From: Clostridiaceae bacterium
Lineage (GTDB): Bacteria > Bacillota > Clostridia > Oscillospirales > Acutalibacteraceae
DNA length: 5,442 bases
Assembly (NCBI GenBank): GCA_016292575.1
Contig: JAEDIH010000121.1
Span: 1-5,442, forward strand
Reading direction: 5' to 3'
Below, in pieces: positions 1 through 5,442 of the stretch (the first letter of the stretch is position 1; every line of letters starts with the position of its first letter). The notes under the pieces were generated by a model. That model had not been told where the DNA came from. It saw only the letters and a program-made list of their open reading frames with translations, and searched no databases. The translations under genes were made by a program, and so were the position numbers.

Positions 1-112
1 CAAGTGAAAGTGGCGTTGTCAATTAACTGCGAACCTTTTTTGGCAAAAATAATCAGGATTGTAAACAGTTGTTAAAAATAATCGTCATTTATCAAGAATT
101 TGTCTGCAAATT
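1..112. other. AT-rich non-coding tail downstream of the operon
   Basis: No gene is visible here. The minus strand directly after the SGNH stop has a weak AT hairpin, AATTTG-CAGA-CAAATT (97-112), without a good U-run. There are two direct copies of GATTATTTTT (minus strand; 74-83 and 45-54) and an imperfect palindrome, AACAACTGTT (64-73). A TTGACA hexamer on the minus strand (17-22) could be the -35 box of a promoter reading out of the window, but its -10 would lie off the edge. None is strong enough to call as a terminator or promoter. Confidence 0.4.
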
Positions 113-1210
113 TCATTTGCTTGTATTCTTCCAGCCCTTTTTAAAGAATTTGTTATATTTCTCCGCCTGCTCGTCCCACACCTTGTAGTCCTGCTGCCCT
201 CTGTGATCCTGTGCGTCAAAACCGTTTTCGGCAAGATATCCGGCAATGTACTTTGAAAACTTGACCGCACCGCGCGAGTTTAAATGACCCCTGTTGAGAA
301 AATCGGTCTTTGGGTCAACAGAGAGCTTTTGGAGCATCTCCCGTGTGCAGAAGTCAATCGCCTTGTAGCCCTGTTTTTGGCAGTATTCAATCAGTGAAGC
401 GTTCTCCTGCTGCTCTTTTTTATCTCTGAACGAGGGCATATTGATAAATAGCGGCTCAATATCGTTTTCCTTTAAGAAATCAAAAAGGAGACTTAGCTCA
501 TTCTTCTGAAAATCATCGATATCGGTTGTTTCATAGTCCCAGCAGTAAAAGTACGGGGAGCAGTCCGTTGTTGCAAACACCCTTGATTTTACGTCGTAGG
601 CACCGAGGTAGGTCGTTTTCGGCTTGTTAAAATCCTTTTTAACAAGTCCGTCTTTCCAGCGCGAATGGAAGTTTATAAACGGAACATACCAGTAAAGCTC
701 GCTTTTGTCAACAACCGACTTTCCGTCCTCGGGCTTGCCGTAATATTCATAGACTCTGTCAGCATAATCAAAAAGGCTGAACATTAGCTTATAGCCGTCA
801 AGGCGGTTCGGAATGTTCAGATAAAGATTCTGAATCTTGGCCGGAACAACGCTGTTTTTGACCGCCGCCGAACGCAGACCGTGAATATCAATGATAGCAA
901 ACTTAATGTTCTGCGTTTTTTTGGCGTATTCCAAAAGCGGAATCGTGGCGCCGAACGGCTGGAGCGAGGTTGCAAGCAGACCGACCGCGGCTCCCGTCTG
1001 CTCATATGCGGCAGTAGGAACAAAGCCGTACTTCACAACGCTTGTTCCGATAGCCACTCCGTCAACGGTGTTCTTTTTAAGCTCGGCGAACGCCGCAATA
1101 CTGCGAGTGTCGTGGTTCGGCGGATAGTCGTAGCGCGTGCTGACATAGCCCACCGCAAGGGTGAGGATAAGCAGGAAAGCAACAACCTTGAGCCATCCTT
1201 TGTTTTTCAT
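113..1210 (-). CDS. Membrane-anchored SGNH-type acyltransferase/esterase (DltD/AlgJ-like role)
   Basis: This is probably the external transferase that accepts the acyl group from the MBOAT tyrosine and passes it to a cell-envelope polymer. From ATG 1210 it has 365 residues. MKNKGWLKVVAFLLILTLAVGYV (1-23) is a positively charged N-terminus plus one membrane segment, with the rest outside. GTSVV (55-59) is SGNH block I with nucleophile Ser57. DIHGLR (108-113) follows a buried strand. NRGHLNSRGAVKFSKYI (306-322) is block V with His309. The residue three before that His, normally Asp, is Asn306; Asp303 is nearby. The frame also opens from TTG 1246 (12 more residues, MFPKFSVFHILL), which alone has a ribosome-like site; ATG is preferred for its start codon and clean signal anchor. 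Overall similarity to DltD is not obvious by eye, so the role rests on motifs and on following the MBOAT gene. Confidence 0.8.
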   Translation of the reverse strand: MKNKGWLKVVAFLLILTLAVGYVSTRYDYPPNHDTRSIAAFAELKKNTVDGVAIGTSVVKYGFVPTAAYEQTGAAVGLLATSLQPFGATIPLLEYAKKTQNIKFAIIDIHGLRSAAVKNSVVPAKIQNLYLNIPNRLDGYKLMFSLFDYADRVYEYYGKPEDGKSVVDKSELYWYVPFINFHSRWKDGLVKKDFNKPKTTYLGAYDVKSRVFATTDCSPYFYCWDYETTDIDDFQKNELSLLFDFLKENDIEPLFINMPSFRDKKEQQENASLIEYCQKQGYKAIDFCTREMLQKLSVDPKTDFLNRGHLNSRGAVKFSKYIAGYLAENGFDAQDHRGQQDYKVWDEQAEKYNKFFKKGWKNTSK

Positions 1211-1259
1211 AAGCAATATATGAAACACGGAAAATTTGGGGAACAAAGCCCGTGTTTTT

Positions 1260-1265
1260 CCTTTC
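1260..1265 (-). promoter_or_regulatory. Shine-Dalgarno-like site upstream of the SGNH gene
   Basis: GAAAGG on the minus strand, just after the MBOAT tandem stop. It lies 13 bases before an in-frame TTG (1246) and 49 bases before the in-frame ATG (1210). It supports initiation near 1246 but does not settle the start, because the spacing is long and TTG is a rare start. Confidence 0.4.
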
Positions 1266-1276
1266 TGAAGAATTTA

Positions 1277-2872
1277 TCAAAACTGCTGATAAACAAAATC
1301 CGAAGCGTTGAAATCTCCGCCGTATGCGCCGTAAATAAGAACGAAGCAGACTGCGGCAATAATGAATATCCAGCGGAAAAGCAGGTTCTGCTCGTCAAGC
1401 TTCTTCCGAAGCTTCATTCCGCTCTCCTGCATGACGCCCACAACGAGCAGAACAAGAAGCATGACGAAAATCAAAATCAGCTGCTTGCCCGAAGCGCCGA
1501 GGTTGAGCACTGTTCCGTCGGTGAAAACCCAGGGGTTGAACTCGCTGAACATTCTTTTAAGCATTGAAAGCGAAATTCTGAGCGAATCCGCTCTTGAAAA
1601 AATTCTTCCGATGCTGACGAGGAAGAACGTTCTGAGAATCTGAAAAAGTCTCCACGAAAAAGCTTCGGTGTTTATCTTCAGCTTTTCAATGACCCTTTTG
1701 TATACGGGGTCAAGCAGGATACTGCCCGTTATTATGACGCTGTTCCACAGACCGTAGGCAATATACTTCCAGCTTGAGCCGTGCCAGATTCCGACAAGCA
1801 TGAACGAAATGAACGAGGCAAGGAAGGTCGGCAGCATTTTTCCGATATATGTTCCGAAAACCTTTTTTGTTTTCTTGCCCATCTTTGCAAACGCCTTTGA
1901 AAGCGAGAGCGGATAGAAAACATAATCGCGCATCCACGCGCCGAGCGTGATATGCCAGCGCCGCCAGAACTCCGCAATTGAACGTGCAAAATACGGGCGT
2001 TCAAAGTTGACTGCCATTTCAATTCCGAAGGTCTCTGCAATACCGCTGATGATGTCCATTCCGCCGGAGAAGTCGGCATAGACCTGAAAGCCGTATGCAA
2101 CCGAGCCGAGGAAGATTACAAAGCCGGTATACTCGGTGTAATTGTCAAAGACATTATCGGCAATAAGACCGATATATTCCGCAATGGTGAGCTTTTTTAT
2201 CACGCCCCAGAGCGCAAGCTCAAGACCGTGCCTGAACTTGACCGGATCAAAGCGGTTGCCCTCAAAAAGCTGCGGTGCAAGCGCGCCGTAACGGCCGATG
2301 GGGCCTTGAATAATCTGCGGAAAGAAGGAGACAAAAAGCGCAATCTTTGCCGGGTTCTTTTCCGCCGCAAGCTTTCCTCTGTAAACGTCAATGATATAGC
2401 TCGTTGCCTGCAGGGTGTAAAAGGAGATGCCGAGCGGCAAAGCAAGATTTATCTTCGGTGCGGCGGCTTTCACACCAAAAAGGTGCAGAACGGAAAACGT
2501 CTGATCCGAAAGGAAGTTGAAATACTTCAGAAAAACAAGAAAGCCGAAGCAGACAACAAGACCGAGCGCAAGAACAAGGCGCTTTTTGTGCTGAACAGAG
2601 AGCCTGTACTGCTTTTTTTCATCACGCGTAAGCTCCGGATGGGAGTTTAAGTATTTTTTCTGGATATTGTTGTACTTATCGAGCCAAAGGGCAACAAGCC
2701 AGATGCAGACTATCGTGAAAAGCATGAAATATCCGGTTGAAAGTCCGCCTGCAAAATAGAAAACAAGGCTTGAAAAAAGCAGAACCGTCCACCGCTTTTT
2801 CAGCGGAAAAACATAGTAAAGAATGCCCGTTACAAGCCATAAAAGGGCAAAATCCAATGATATCAGCGTCAT
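1277..2872 (-). CDS. MBOAT membrane O-acyltransferase (DltB/AlgI type) with C-terminal FxYxxF motif
   Basis: This polytopic membrane enzyme moves the acyl group from the carrier protein in the cytoplasm to an acceptor outside. Its 531 residues match AlgI-type MBOATs better than DltB (about 400). Family signatures in order: PLGISFYTLQATSYIIDVYRG (146-166), FFPQIIQGPIGRYG (183-196), YADFSGGMDI (265-274), FWRRWHITLGAWMRDYVFYPL (302-322) with His307, and LVGIWHGSSW (359-368) with the catalytic His364. Many hydrophobic segments run through the protein. After the core come two more (about 465-481 and 500-516), and the last six residues are FVYQQF (526-531), the acyl-shuttle FxYxxF pattern. ATG 2872 is the only start: the frame is closed by a TGA at 2909-2911 with no start codon between. 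The ribosome site is weak or structured. The stop is tandem (TGA TAA). The family call is firm; a DltB-like role follows from the neighbours. Confidence 0.95.
   Translation of the reverse strand: MTLISLDFALLWLVTGILYYVFPLKKRWTVLLFSSLVFYFAGGLSTGYFMLFTIVCIWLVALWLDKYNNIQKKYLNSHPELTRDEKKQYRLSVQHKKRLVLALGLVVCFGFLVFLKYFNFLSDQTFSVLHLFGVKAAAPKINLALPLGISFYTLQATSYIIDVYRGKLAAEKNPAKIALFVSFFPQIIQGPIGRYGALAPQLFEGNRFDPVKFRHGLELALWGVIKKLTIAEYIGLIADNVFDNYTEYTGFVIFLGSVAYGFQVYADFSGGMDIISGIAETFGIEMAVNFERPYFARSIAEFWRRWHITLGAWMRDYVFYPLSLSKAFAKMGKKTKKVFGTYIGKMLPTFLASFISFMLVGIWHGSSWKYIAYGLWNSVIITGSILLDPVYKRVIEKLKINTEAFSWRLFQILRTFFLVSIGRIFSRADSLRISLSMLKRMFSEFNPWVFTDGTVLNLGASGKQLILIFVMLLVLLVVGVMQESGMKLRKKLDEQNLLFRWIFIIAAVCFVLIYGAYGGDFNASDFVYQQF
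1280..1297 (-). other. Codons for the C-terminal FVYQQF acyl-shuttle motif
   Basis: The last six codons before the MBOAT stop encode F-V-Y-Q-Q-F, matching FxYxxF exactly. In studied Dlt systems this hexapeptide lies on the separate microprotein DltX, and its tyrosine carries the acyl group between MBOAT and the external transferase. In AlgI-type systems it is fused to the MBOAT. Tyr528 is the predicted carrier residue here. Confidence 0.75.
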
Positions 2873-2885
2873 AAATTTCCGGTGG

Positions 2886-2900
2886 GGCGGAAAAACCGCC
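2886..2900 (-). other. Hairpin in the MBOAT translation initiation region
   Basis: The minus strand reads GGCGG-TTTTT-CCGCC, a perfect 5-bp stem with a 5-base loop, ending 13 bases before the MBOAT ATG. The best Shine-Dalgarno-like stretch (GAAAGGACAA, 2901-2910) lies just upstream of the stem. Directly before the ATG there is only a weak GGAAA. Folding would bring the upstream site nearer to the start codon. Confidence 0.45.
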
Positions 2901-2926
2901 TTGTCCTTTCATTTTTAATGTGTTAT

Positions 2927-2957
2927 GCCGGCAGCATTTAAGCAAAAAGCCGCCGGC
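2927..2957 (-). other. GC-rich intercistronic hairpin downstream of the carrier gene
   Basis: The minus strand has GCCGGCGGC, a 13-base loop, then GCTGCCGGC: a 9-bp stem with one G-U pair, 18 bases after the carrier stop. What follows is ATAACACATT rather than a U-run, so a classical intrinsic terminator is unlikely. It is better read as a partial attenuator or a 3'-end stabiliser for a carrier-containing mRNA. The structure is seen directly; the role is inferred. Confidence 0.55.
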
Positions 2958-2975
2958 TACGGAACACAAGCGCTG

Positions 2976-3209
2976 TCAGTCAAGAAGCGACTCAACAAGC
3001 TTTTCCATTGCGTCAACAGAGTCAAAGTTTTCCGGTTCAAGTTCGTCAATACCCACGGTGATGTCGAATTCCGAATTGATCTCAGCAACAAGGGAAACAA
3101 TGTCGAACGAATCGAGAACGCCGTCTGTTACAAGCGCGTCCTCGTTTTCAAAGTCGATTTCCGGATGCAGGTCGCCTAAAATGCTCAAAAGTGTTTCTTT
3201 AATTTTCAT
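2976..3209 (-). CDS. Acyl carrier protein, DltC-like
   Basis: A 77-residue acidic carrier protein, the size of DltC (about 78). Its role is to hold the activated amino acid on a phosphopantetheine arm and present it to the membrane acyltransferase. The attachment site is Ser34 in DGVLDSFDIVSL (29-40), at the start of helix 2. DltC carries a similar DGLLDSM-type motif; fatty-acid ACP usually has DSLD. The rest fits a four-helix carrier: EINSEFDITV leads into helix 3, and the protein ends in ESLLD. It lies between the GNAT and MBOAT genes, with an optimal ribosome site. The order adenylation-GNAT-carrier-MBOAT differs from dltA-dltB-dltC-dltD. A 4'-phosphopantetheinyl transferase encoded elsewhere would be needed. 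A carrier for some other acyl group is possible, but the adjacent adenylation gene argues for an aminoacyl cargo. Confidence 0.92.
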   Translation of the reverse strand: MKIKETLLSILGDLHPEIDFENEDALVTDGVLDSFDIVSLVAEINSEFDITVGIDELEPENFDSVDAMEKLVESLLD

Positions 3210-3219
3210 CTTTAATTAA

Positions 3220-3227
3220 CTCCTTTT
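3220..3227 (-). promoter_or_regulatory. Ribosome binding site for the carrier protein gene
   Basis: The minus strand reads AAAAGGAG, 10 bases before the ATG at 3209, with an AT-rich unstructured spacer (TTAATTAAAG). This is a strong, well-spaced site, consistent with high expression of the carrier. Confidence 0.85.
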
Positions 3228-3233
3228 TCTTTT

Positions 3234-3247
3234 GCCGCTTTAACGGC
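3234..3247 (-). other. Small intercistronic hairpin between GNAT and carrier gene
   Basis: The minus strand reads GCCG-TTAAAG-CGGC, a 4-bp GC stem with a 6-base loop, in the 51-base gap between the GNAT stop and the carrier gene. It sits just before the carrier ribosome site and after an A-rich run. It has no U-tract, so it is not a terminator. It may be an mRNA processing or stability element, or chance. Confidence 0.35.
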
Positions 3248-3260
3248 TTTTTGTTTTTGT

Positions 3261-4091
3261 TTATTTTTTATATTGTTCGCTTTTTGTGCCGTCGTCAAGG
3301 AAGCCGAGCTTTTCATAAAGGGAAACGGCCGGGGCGTTCTTTTCGTCCACCCAAAGCTTTACGGCGGTAACGCCGCTTTCCTTTGCTTGCGCGAGCGATA
3401 TTTGCAAAAGGCTTTTTGCAAGTCCCTTTCTCCTGTGGGCGGGAGAGCAGACAAGGTGTTCGGCGAGCGCGGTTTTTCCCTTGCGGTTGAGAATAAGAAC
3501 GCAGCCGAGCTCGTCCTCTTTGTCTTTCAAAGCATAGAACAGACCGTTTTCTTCAAAACGGGCAAAAGCTTCACTGTCCGGCAGCGGAGTGCTTTTTTCA
3601 TCGAGCGCCTCTTTCCAAAGCGACAAAACGTCCGTGTAGCAGGCGCTTTTTTCAAGTCTGTAGCCGGGCGCAAGCTTTGCTTCAAGCCTTTCATCTTCAA
3701 TATCTTTCAGCGAAAGATTCATTCTTTTATAGGTCTTATACTCCTTGAAAACACCGCAGGAAACAAGCTTTTTCACCGTTTCCCTGTCGCCGCTTGCGCC
3801 GCGGAACGTTACGTCAAGAAGTATCTCCTTTGAAAAACTTTCAGCGCCGAAAAGGCTTTTTGCGCTTTCGCCCGTTGAAAAGTCAAAAGCATAGTAACAG
3901 GCCGAAAGGTAATCCCCTCTGCTGCAAAGCAGAAAAAGCCACTCGCTGTTTGAAAGGATAAACAGCTTTTTTTCCGCGATGAGCCTTTGAAGCTCGTCCG
4001 GCATTAAAAAGCAGTTAGAAAGCGTTTTTCTTCCGTCCTTGAAGCTTGCAACGGTTGTTTTCAAAAACTCCGGCGAGAGTACCTCAGTCAT
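3261..4091 (-). CDS. GNAT-family acetyltransferase embedded in the operon
   Basis: A 276-residue soluble protein. The C-terminal half is a full GNAT fold: HLVCSPAHRRKGLAKSLL (212-229) is motif A, with the acyl-CoA pyrophosphate loop RRKGLA, and LWVDEKNAPAVSLYEKLGF (246-264) is motif B. The N-terminal 130 residues are not a recognised domain, but they end in CGVFKEYKTYKRMNL (112-126), which resembles the usual end of a GNAT domain, so this may be a degenerate first copy in a tandem GNAT. The gene starts inside the adenylation gene (ATGACTGA overlap) with a strong ribosome site, so the two are probably translationally coupled. It lies 51 bases before the carrier gene. Classical dlt operons lack such a gene. 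It could acetylate the amino acid, the carrier-bound cargo or another operon product; the sequence does not say which. Family assignment is firm, substrate unknown. Confidence 0.9.
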   Translation of the reverse strand: MTEVLSPEFLKTTVASFKDGRKTLSNCFLMPDELQRLIAEKKLFILSNSEWLFLLCSRGDYLSACYYAFDFSTGESAKSLFGAESFSKEILLDVTFRGASGDRETVKKLVSCGVFKEYKTYKRMNLSLKDIEDERLEAKLAPGYRLEKSACYTDVLSLWKEALDEKSTPLPDSEAFARFEENGLFYALKDKEDELGCVLILNRKGKTALAEHLVCSPAHRRKGLAKSLLQISLAQAKESGVTAVKLWVDEKNAPAVSLYEKLGFLDDGTKSEQYKK

Positions 4092-5442
4092 GGTCGATAA
4101 ACTCCTTTTTGAGGGCTATGCGGTCGATTTTTGCATTTTTCGTCATGGGCATACAGCTCATGTGAACCATTCGGTTGGGAAGCATATACTTAGGCAGAAT
4201 CTTGCCTGCCTCGTTTATAACCTCACGGTCGCAAGGCTCCTTTGACTGATAGAAAAGGACAATCTTTTCCTCGTTCTCGTCATATATGCAGCACGCCGCG
4301 TCAACAAACGCAAGGGCGTTGACGGCTATCTCAATTTCCGAAAGCTCAATCCGGTGTCCCATGTGCTTAATCTGGTAATCCTTGCGCGAAACAAAGTAAA
4401 GGTTGCCGTCATCGCCGTATTTTGCAAGGTCGCCCGTGCGGTAGATAAGCTCGGGATAAAACGGATTGCAGGGATTCTGGCAGAACGCTTCGGCCGTTTT
4501 CTGCGCGTTGTTGTAATAGCCGAGGGCAAGCGAGGTACCCCTTACGCAGATTTCGCCCTTAACACCGTTCTGCTCAATGAGCGTATCTCCGTCAATCAGG
4601 AGAATGTCGGTATTTTTGAAAGGAATTCCGATTGGCAGAGCGTCCTCGTTTTTGAACGGTCTGCTGACCTTGTAGTAAAGGCAGTTGCAGGTAATCTCCG
4701 TCGGGCCGTAAAGATTGACAAAATTCACCTGAGGCAGCTTTTCGCGCCAGTAGTTGAGAACCTTGTTCGGCATAACCTCGCCGGAGAACATTACGGTTCT
4801 GAGCGCCGAAGGAGCCTTTTTTTCAAAAGCATTGAGGTTTTCAACAATACGCAGAGCCGAGGTAGCCCAGATGATGGTGTTAATCTTCCTTTCGTCAATA
4901 CAGTCAATAAGCTTGCCCGGGAAAGAGAAGAACAGCTTGGGAATAACGTGCATACTTGCGCCGTTGCGCAAAGCCGAATAGATATCCTTAACGGAAACGT
5001 CAAAGTCAAACGGTGCCTGATTGCCGAAAACGCAGCTTGAATCAAACGAAAACGTTTCCGCAAAGTTTTCGATAAGGTCAATAACCGAGCGGTGGCAGAC
5101 AAGGACGCCCTTGGGAACGCCCGTTGAGCCGGAGGTGAAAATTGCATAAAGCGGATCGGTGTCTATGGCGCGGCTTCGTCTTTTTTTAAGCTCCTCCTCG
5201 TTTACCGGGAAGAGAACCGCCTCGTCAAAGAGCAGTCTTTCGCCGGAAAAGCCGATATCGTCAAGCATTTTGTTGTCCTTACTGAAGATTACGGCGCAAC
5301 TCGGGTCAAGCGTTTCAAAAATCAGCTTCACCCTTTGCGCCGGGAGCGAGCGGTCAACGGGAACATAGAAGTTTCCGCTCATCACCGTACCCATAAAGGA
5401 AACAAGGCTTTCAATATTCCTGTCGATGAAAACAACAACGGG
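4084..5442 (-). CDS. DltA-like amino acid adenylation enzyme (AMP-binding), 5' end outside window
   Basis: This enzyme likely activates an amino acid with ATP and loads it as a thioester on the carrier protein encoded two genes downstream, in the cytoplasm. The frame is open to the window edge, and residues before the first in-window ATG (5394) still fit the family (VVVFIDR), so the gene is truncated by the window. 452 residues are visible; DltA is about 500, so roughly 40-50 are missing. Counting from the edge, the core motifs are the phosphate loop TSGSTGVPKG (103-112), QAPFDFDVSVKD (142-153) with Asp148 at the amino-group-binding position, YGPTE (245-249), YRTGDLA (334-340), an A8 motif near 352-371 and the C-terminal catalytic Lys438 in NAKIDR. 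One oddity is MFSGEVMP (218-225), where DltA has MFCGEVLP. A generic NRPS-type adenylation domain is possible, but size and A4 context favour DltA-like. The family call is firm; the substrate is not. Confidence 0.9.
   Translation of the reverse strand, partial: PVVVFIDRNIESLVSFMGTVMSGNFYVPVDRSLPAQRVKLIFETLDPSCAVIFSKDNKMLDDIGFSGERLLFDEAVLFPVNEEELKKRRSRAIDTDPLYAIFTSGSTGVPKGVLVCHRSVIDLIENFAETFSFDSSCVFGNQAPFDFDVSVKDIYSALRNGASMHVIPKLFFSFPGKLIDCIDERKINTIIWATSALRIVENLNAFEKKAPSALRTVMFSGEVMPNKVLNYWREKLPQVNFVNLYGPTEITCNCLYYKVSRPFKNEDALPIGIPFKNTDILLIDGDTLIEQNGVKGEICVRGTSLALGYYNNAQKTAEAFCQNPCNPFYPELIYRTGDLAKYGDDGNLYFVSRKDYQIKHMGHRIELSEIEIAVNALAFVDAACCIYDENEEKIVLFYQSKEPCDREVINEAGKILPKYMLPNRMVHMSCMPMTKNAKIDRIALKKEFIDHD
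4102..4109 (-). promoter_or_regulatory. Ribosome binding site for the GNAT gene
   Basis: On the minus strand this reads AAAAGGAG, 10 bases before the ATG at 4091. It lies inside the last codons of the adenylation gene. It fixes the GNAT start and shows that the gene is translated from the same message despite the 8-base overlap. Confidence 0.85.

Noticed and set aside
17..22. TTGACA -35 box on the minus strand for a following gene
   Set aside because: The matching -10 would fall outside the window, and a single hexamer in AT-rich DNA is weak evidence.
45..83. Two 10-base direct repeats (GATTATTTTT, minus strand) as an operator or attachment site
   Set aside because: They are short and AT-rich in an AT-rich tail, with no integrase or regulator gene in view. 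They are likely chance.
881..1567. 228-residue plus-strand open frame
   Set aside because: It runs antisense to the SGNH and MBOAT genes, shows no domain-like sequence and no ribosome site was evident. It is a shadow of the minus-strand coding sequence.
2927..2957. Intrinsic terminator after the carrier gene
   Set aside because: The stem is good, but no U-run follows on the minus strand. The MBOAT gene downstream has no evident promoter of its own, so termination here is unlikely to be complete.
2676..2969. 97-residue minus-strand frame in the carrier-MBOAT gap, a candidate DltX-like small protein
   Set aside because: Most of it overlaps the MBOAT 5' end in another frame, its start lies in the hairpin region without a ribosome site, and it does not end in FxYxxF.
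3273..3833. 186-residue plus-strand open frame
   Set aside because: It is antisense to the GNAT gene, whose motifs A and B are clear. No family features are seen in the plus-strand product.
4354..5040. 228-residue plus-strand open frame
   Set aside because: It is antisense to the motif-rich adenylation gene and is low-complexity, Arg/Val-rich and domain-free. It is a reading-frame shadow.

Overview
The window holds five genes, all on the minus strand and packed end to end. It reads as most of one operon for attaching an acyl, probably aminoacyl, group to a cell-envelope polymer. Clear AAGGAG-type ribosome sites, balanced base composition and DltA/DltC-like sequences suggest a Firmicute, most likely an anaerobic gut-type clostridium (Oscillospiraceae/Lachnospiraceae-like). 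That taxonomic guess is inference.

In transcription order (right to left) the genes are: (1) a DltA-like adenylation enzyme, 4084-5442, whose 5' end lies beyond the window; (2) a GNAT-family acetyltransferase, 3261-4091, overlapping gene 1 by 8 bases; (3) a 77-residue acyl carrier protein of DltC size, 2976-3209; (4) an MBOAT membrane O-acyltransferase, 1277-2872, longer than DltB and closer to AlgI in size; (5) a membrane-anchored SGNH-type transferase/esterase, 113-1210 (or to 1246). A 112-base AT-rich tail with no gene fills the left edge. No RNA genes, mobile elements or CRISPR arrays were seen.

The proposed flow is as follows. The adenylation enzyme activates an amino acid and loads it on the phosphopantetheine arm of the carrier protein (Ser34). 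The MBOAT (His364) passes the group across the membrane to the tyrosine of its own C-terminal FVYQQF motif. The SGNH protein (Ser57) then takes it from that tyrosine to the final polymer outside the cell. The fused FxYxxF motif would replace the separate DltX microprotein of classical dlt operons, and none is seen between the genes in this window.

The least expected parts are the GNAT gene embedded between the adenylation and carrier genes, a Ser where DltA enzymes carry a selectivity Cys, and an Asn at the usual Asp position of the SGNH DxxH motif. Together these suggest a Dlt-like system whose cargo may not be plain D-alanine. Hairpins lie on both sides of the carrier protein gene and may tune its expression relative to its neighbours.
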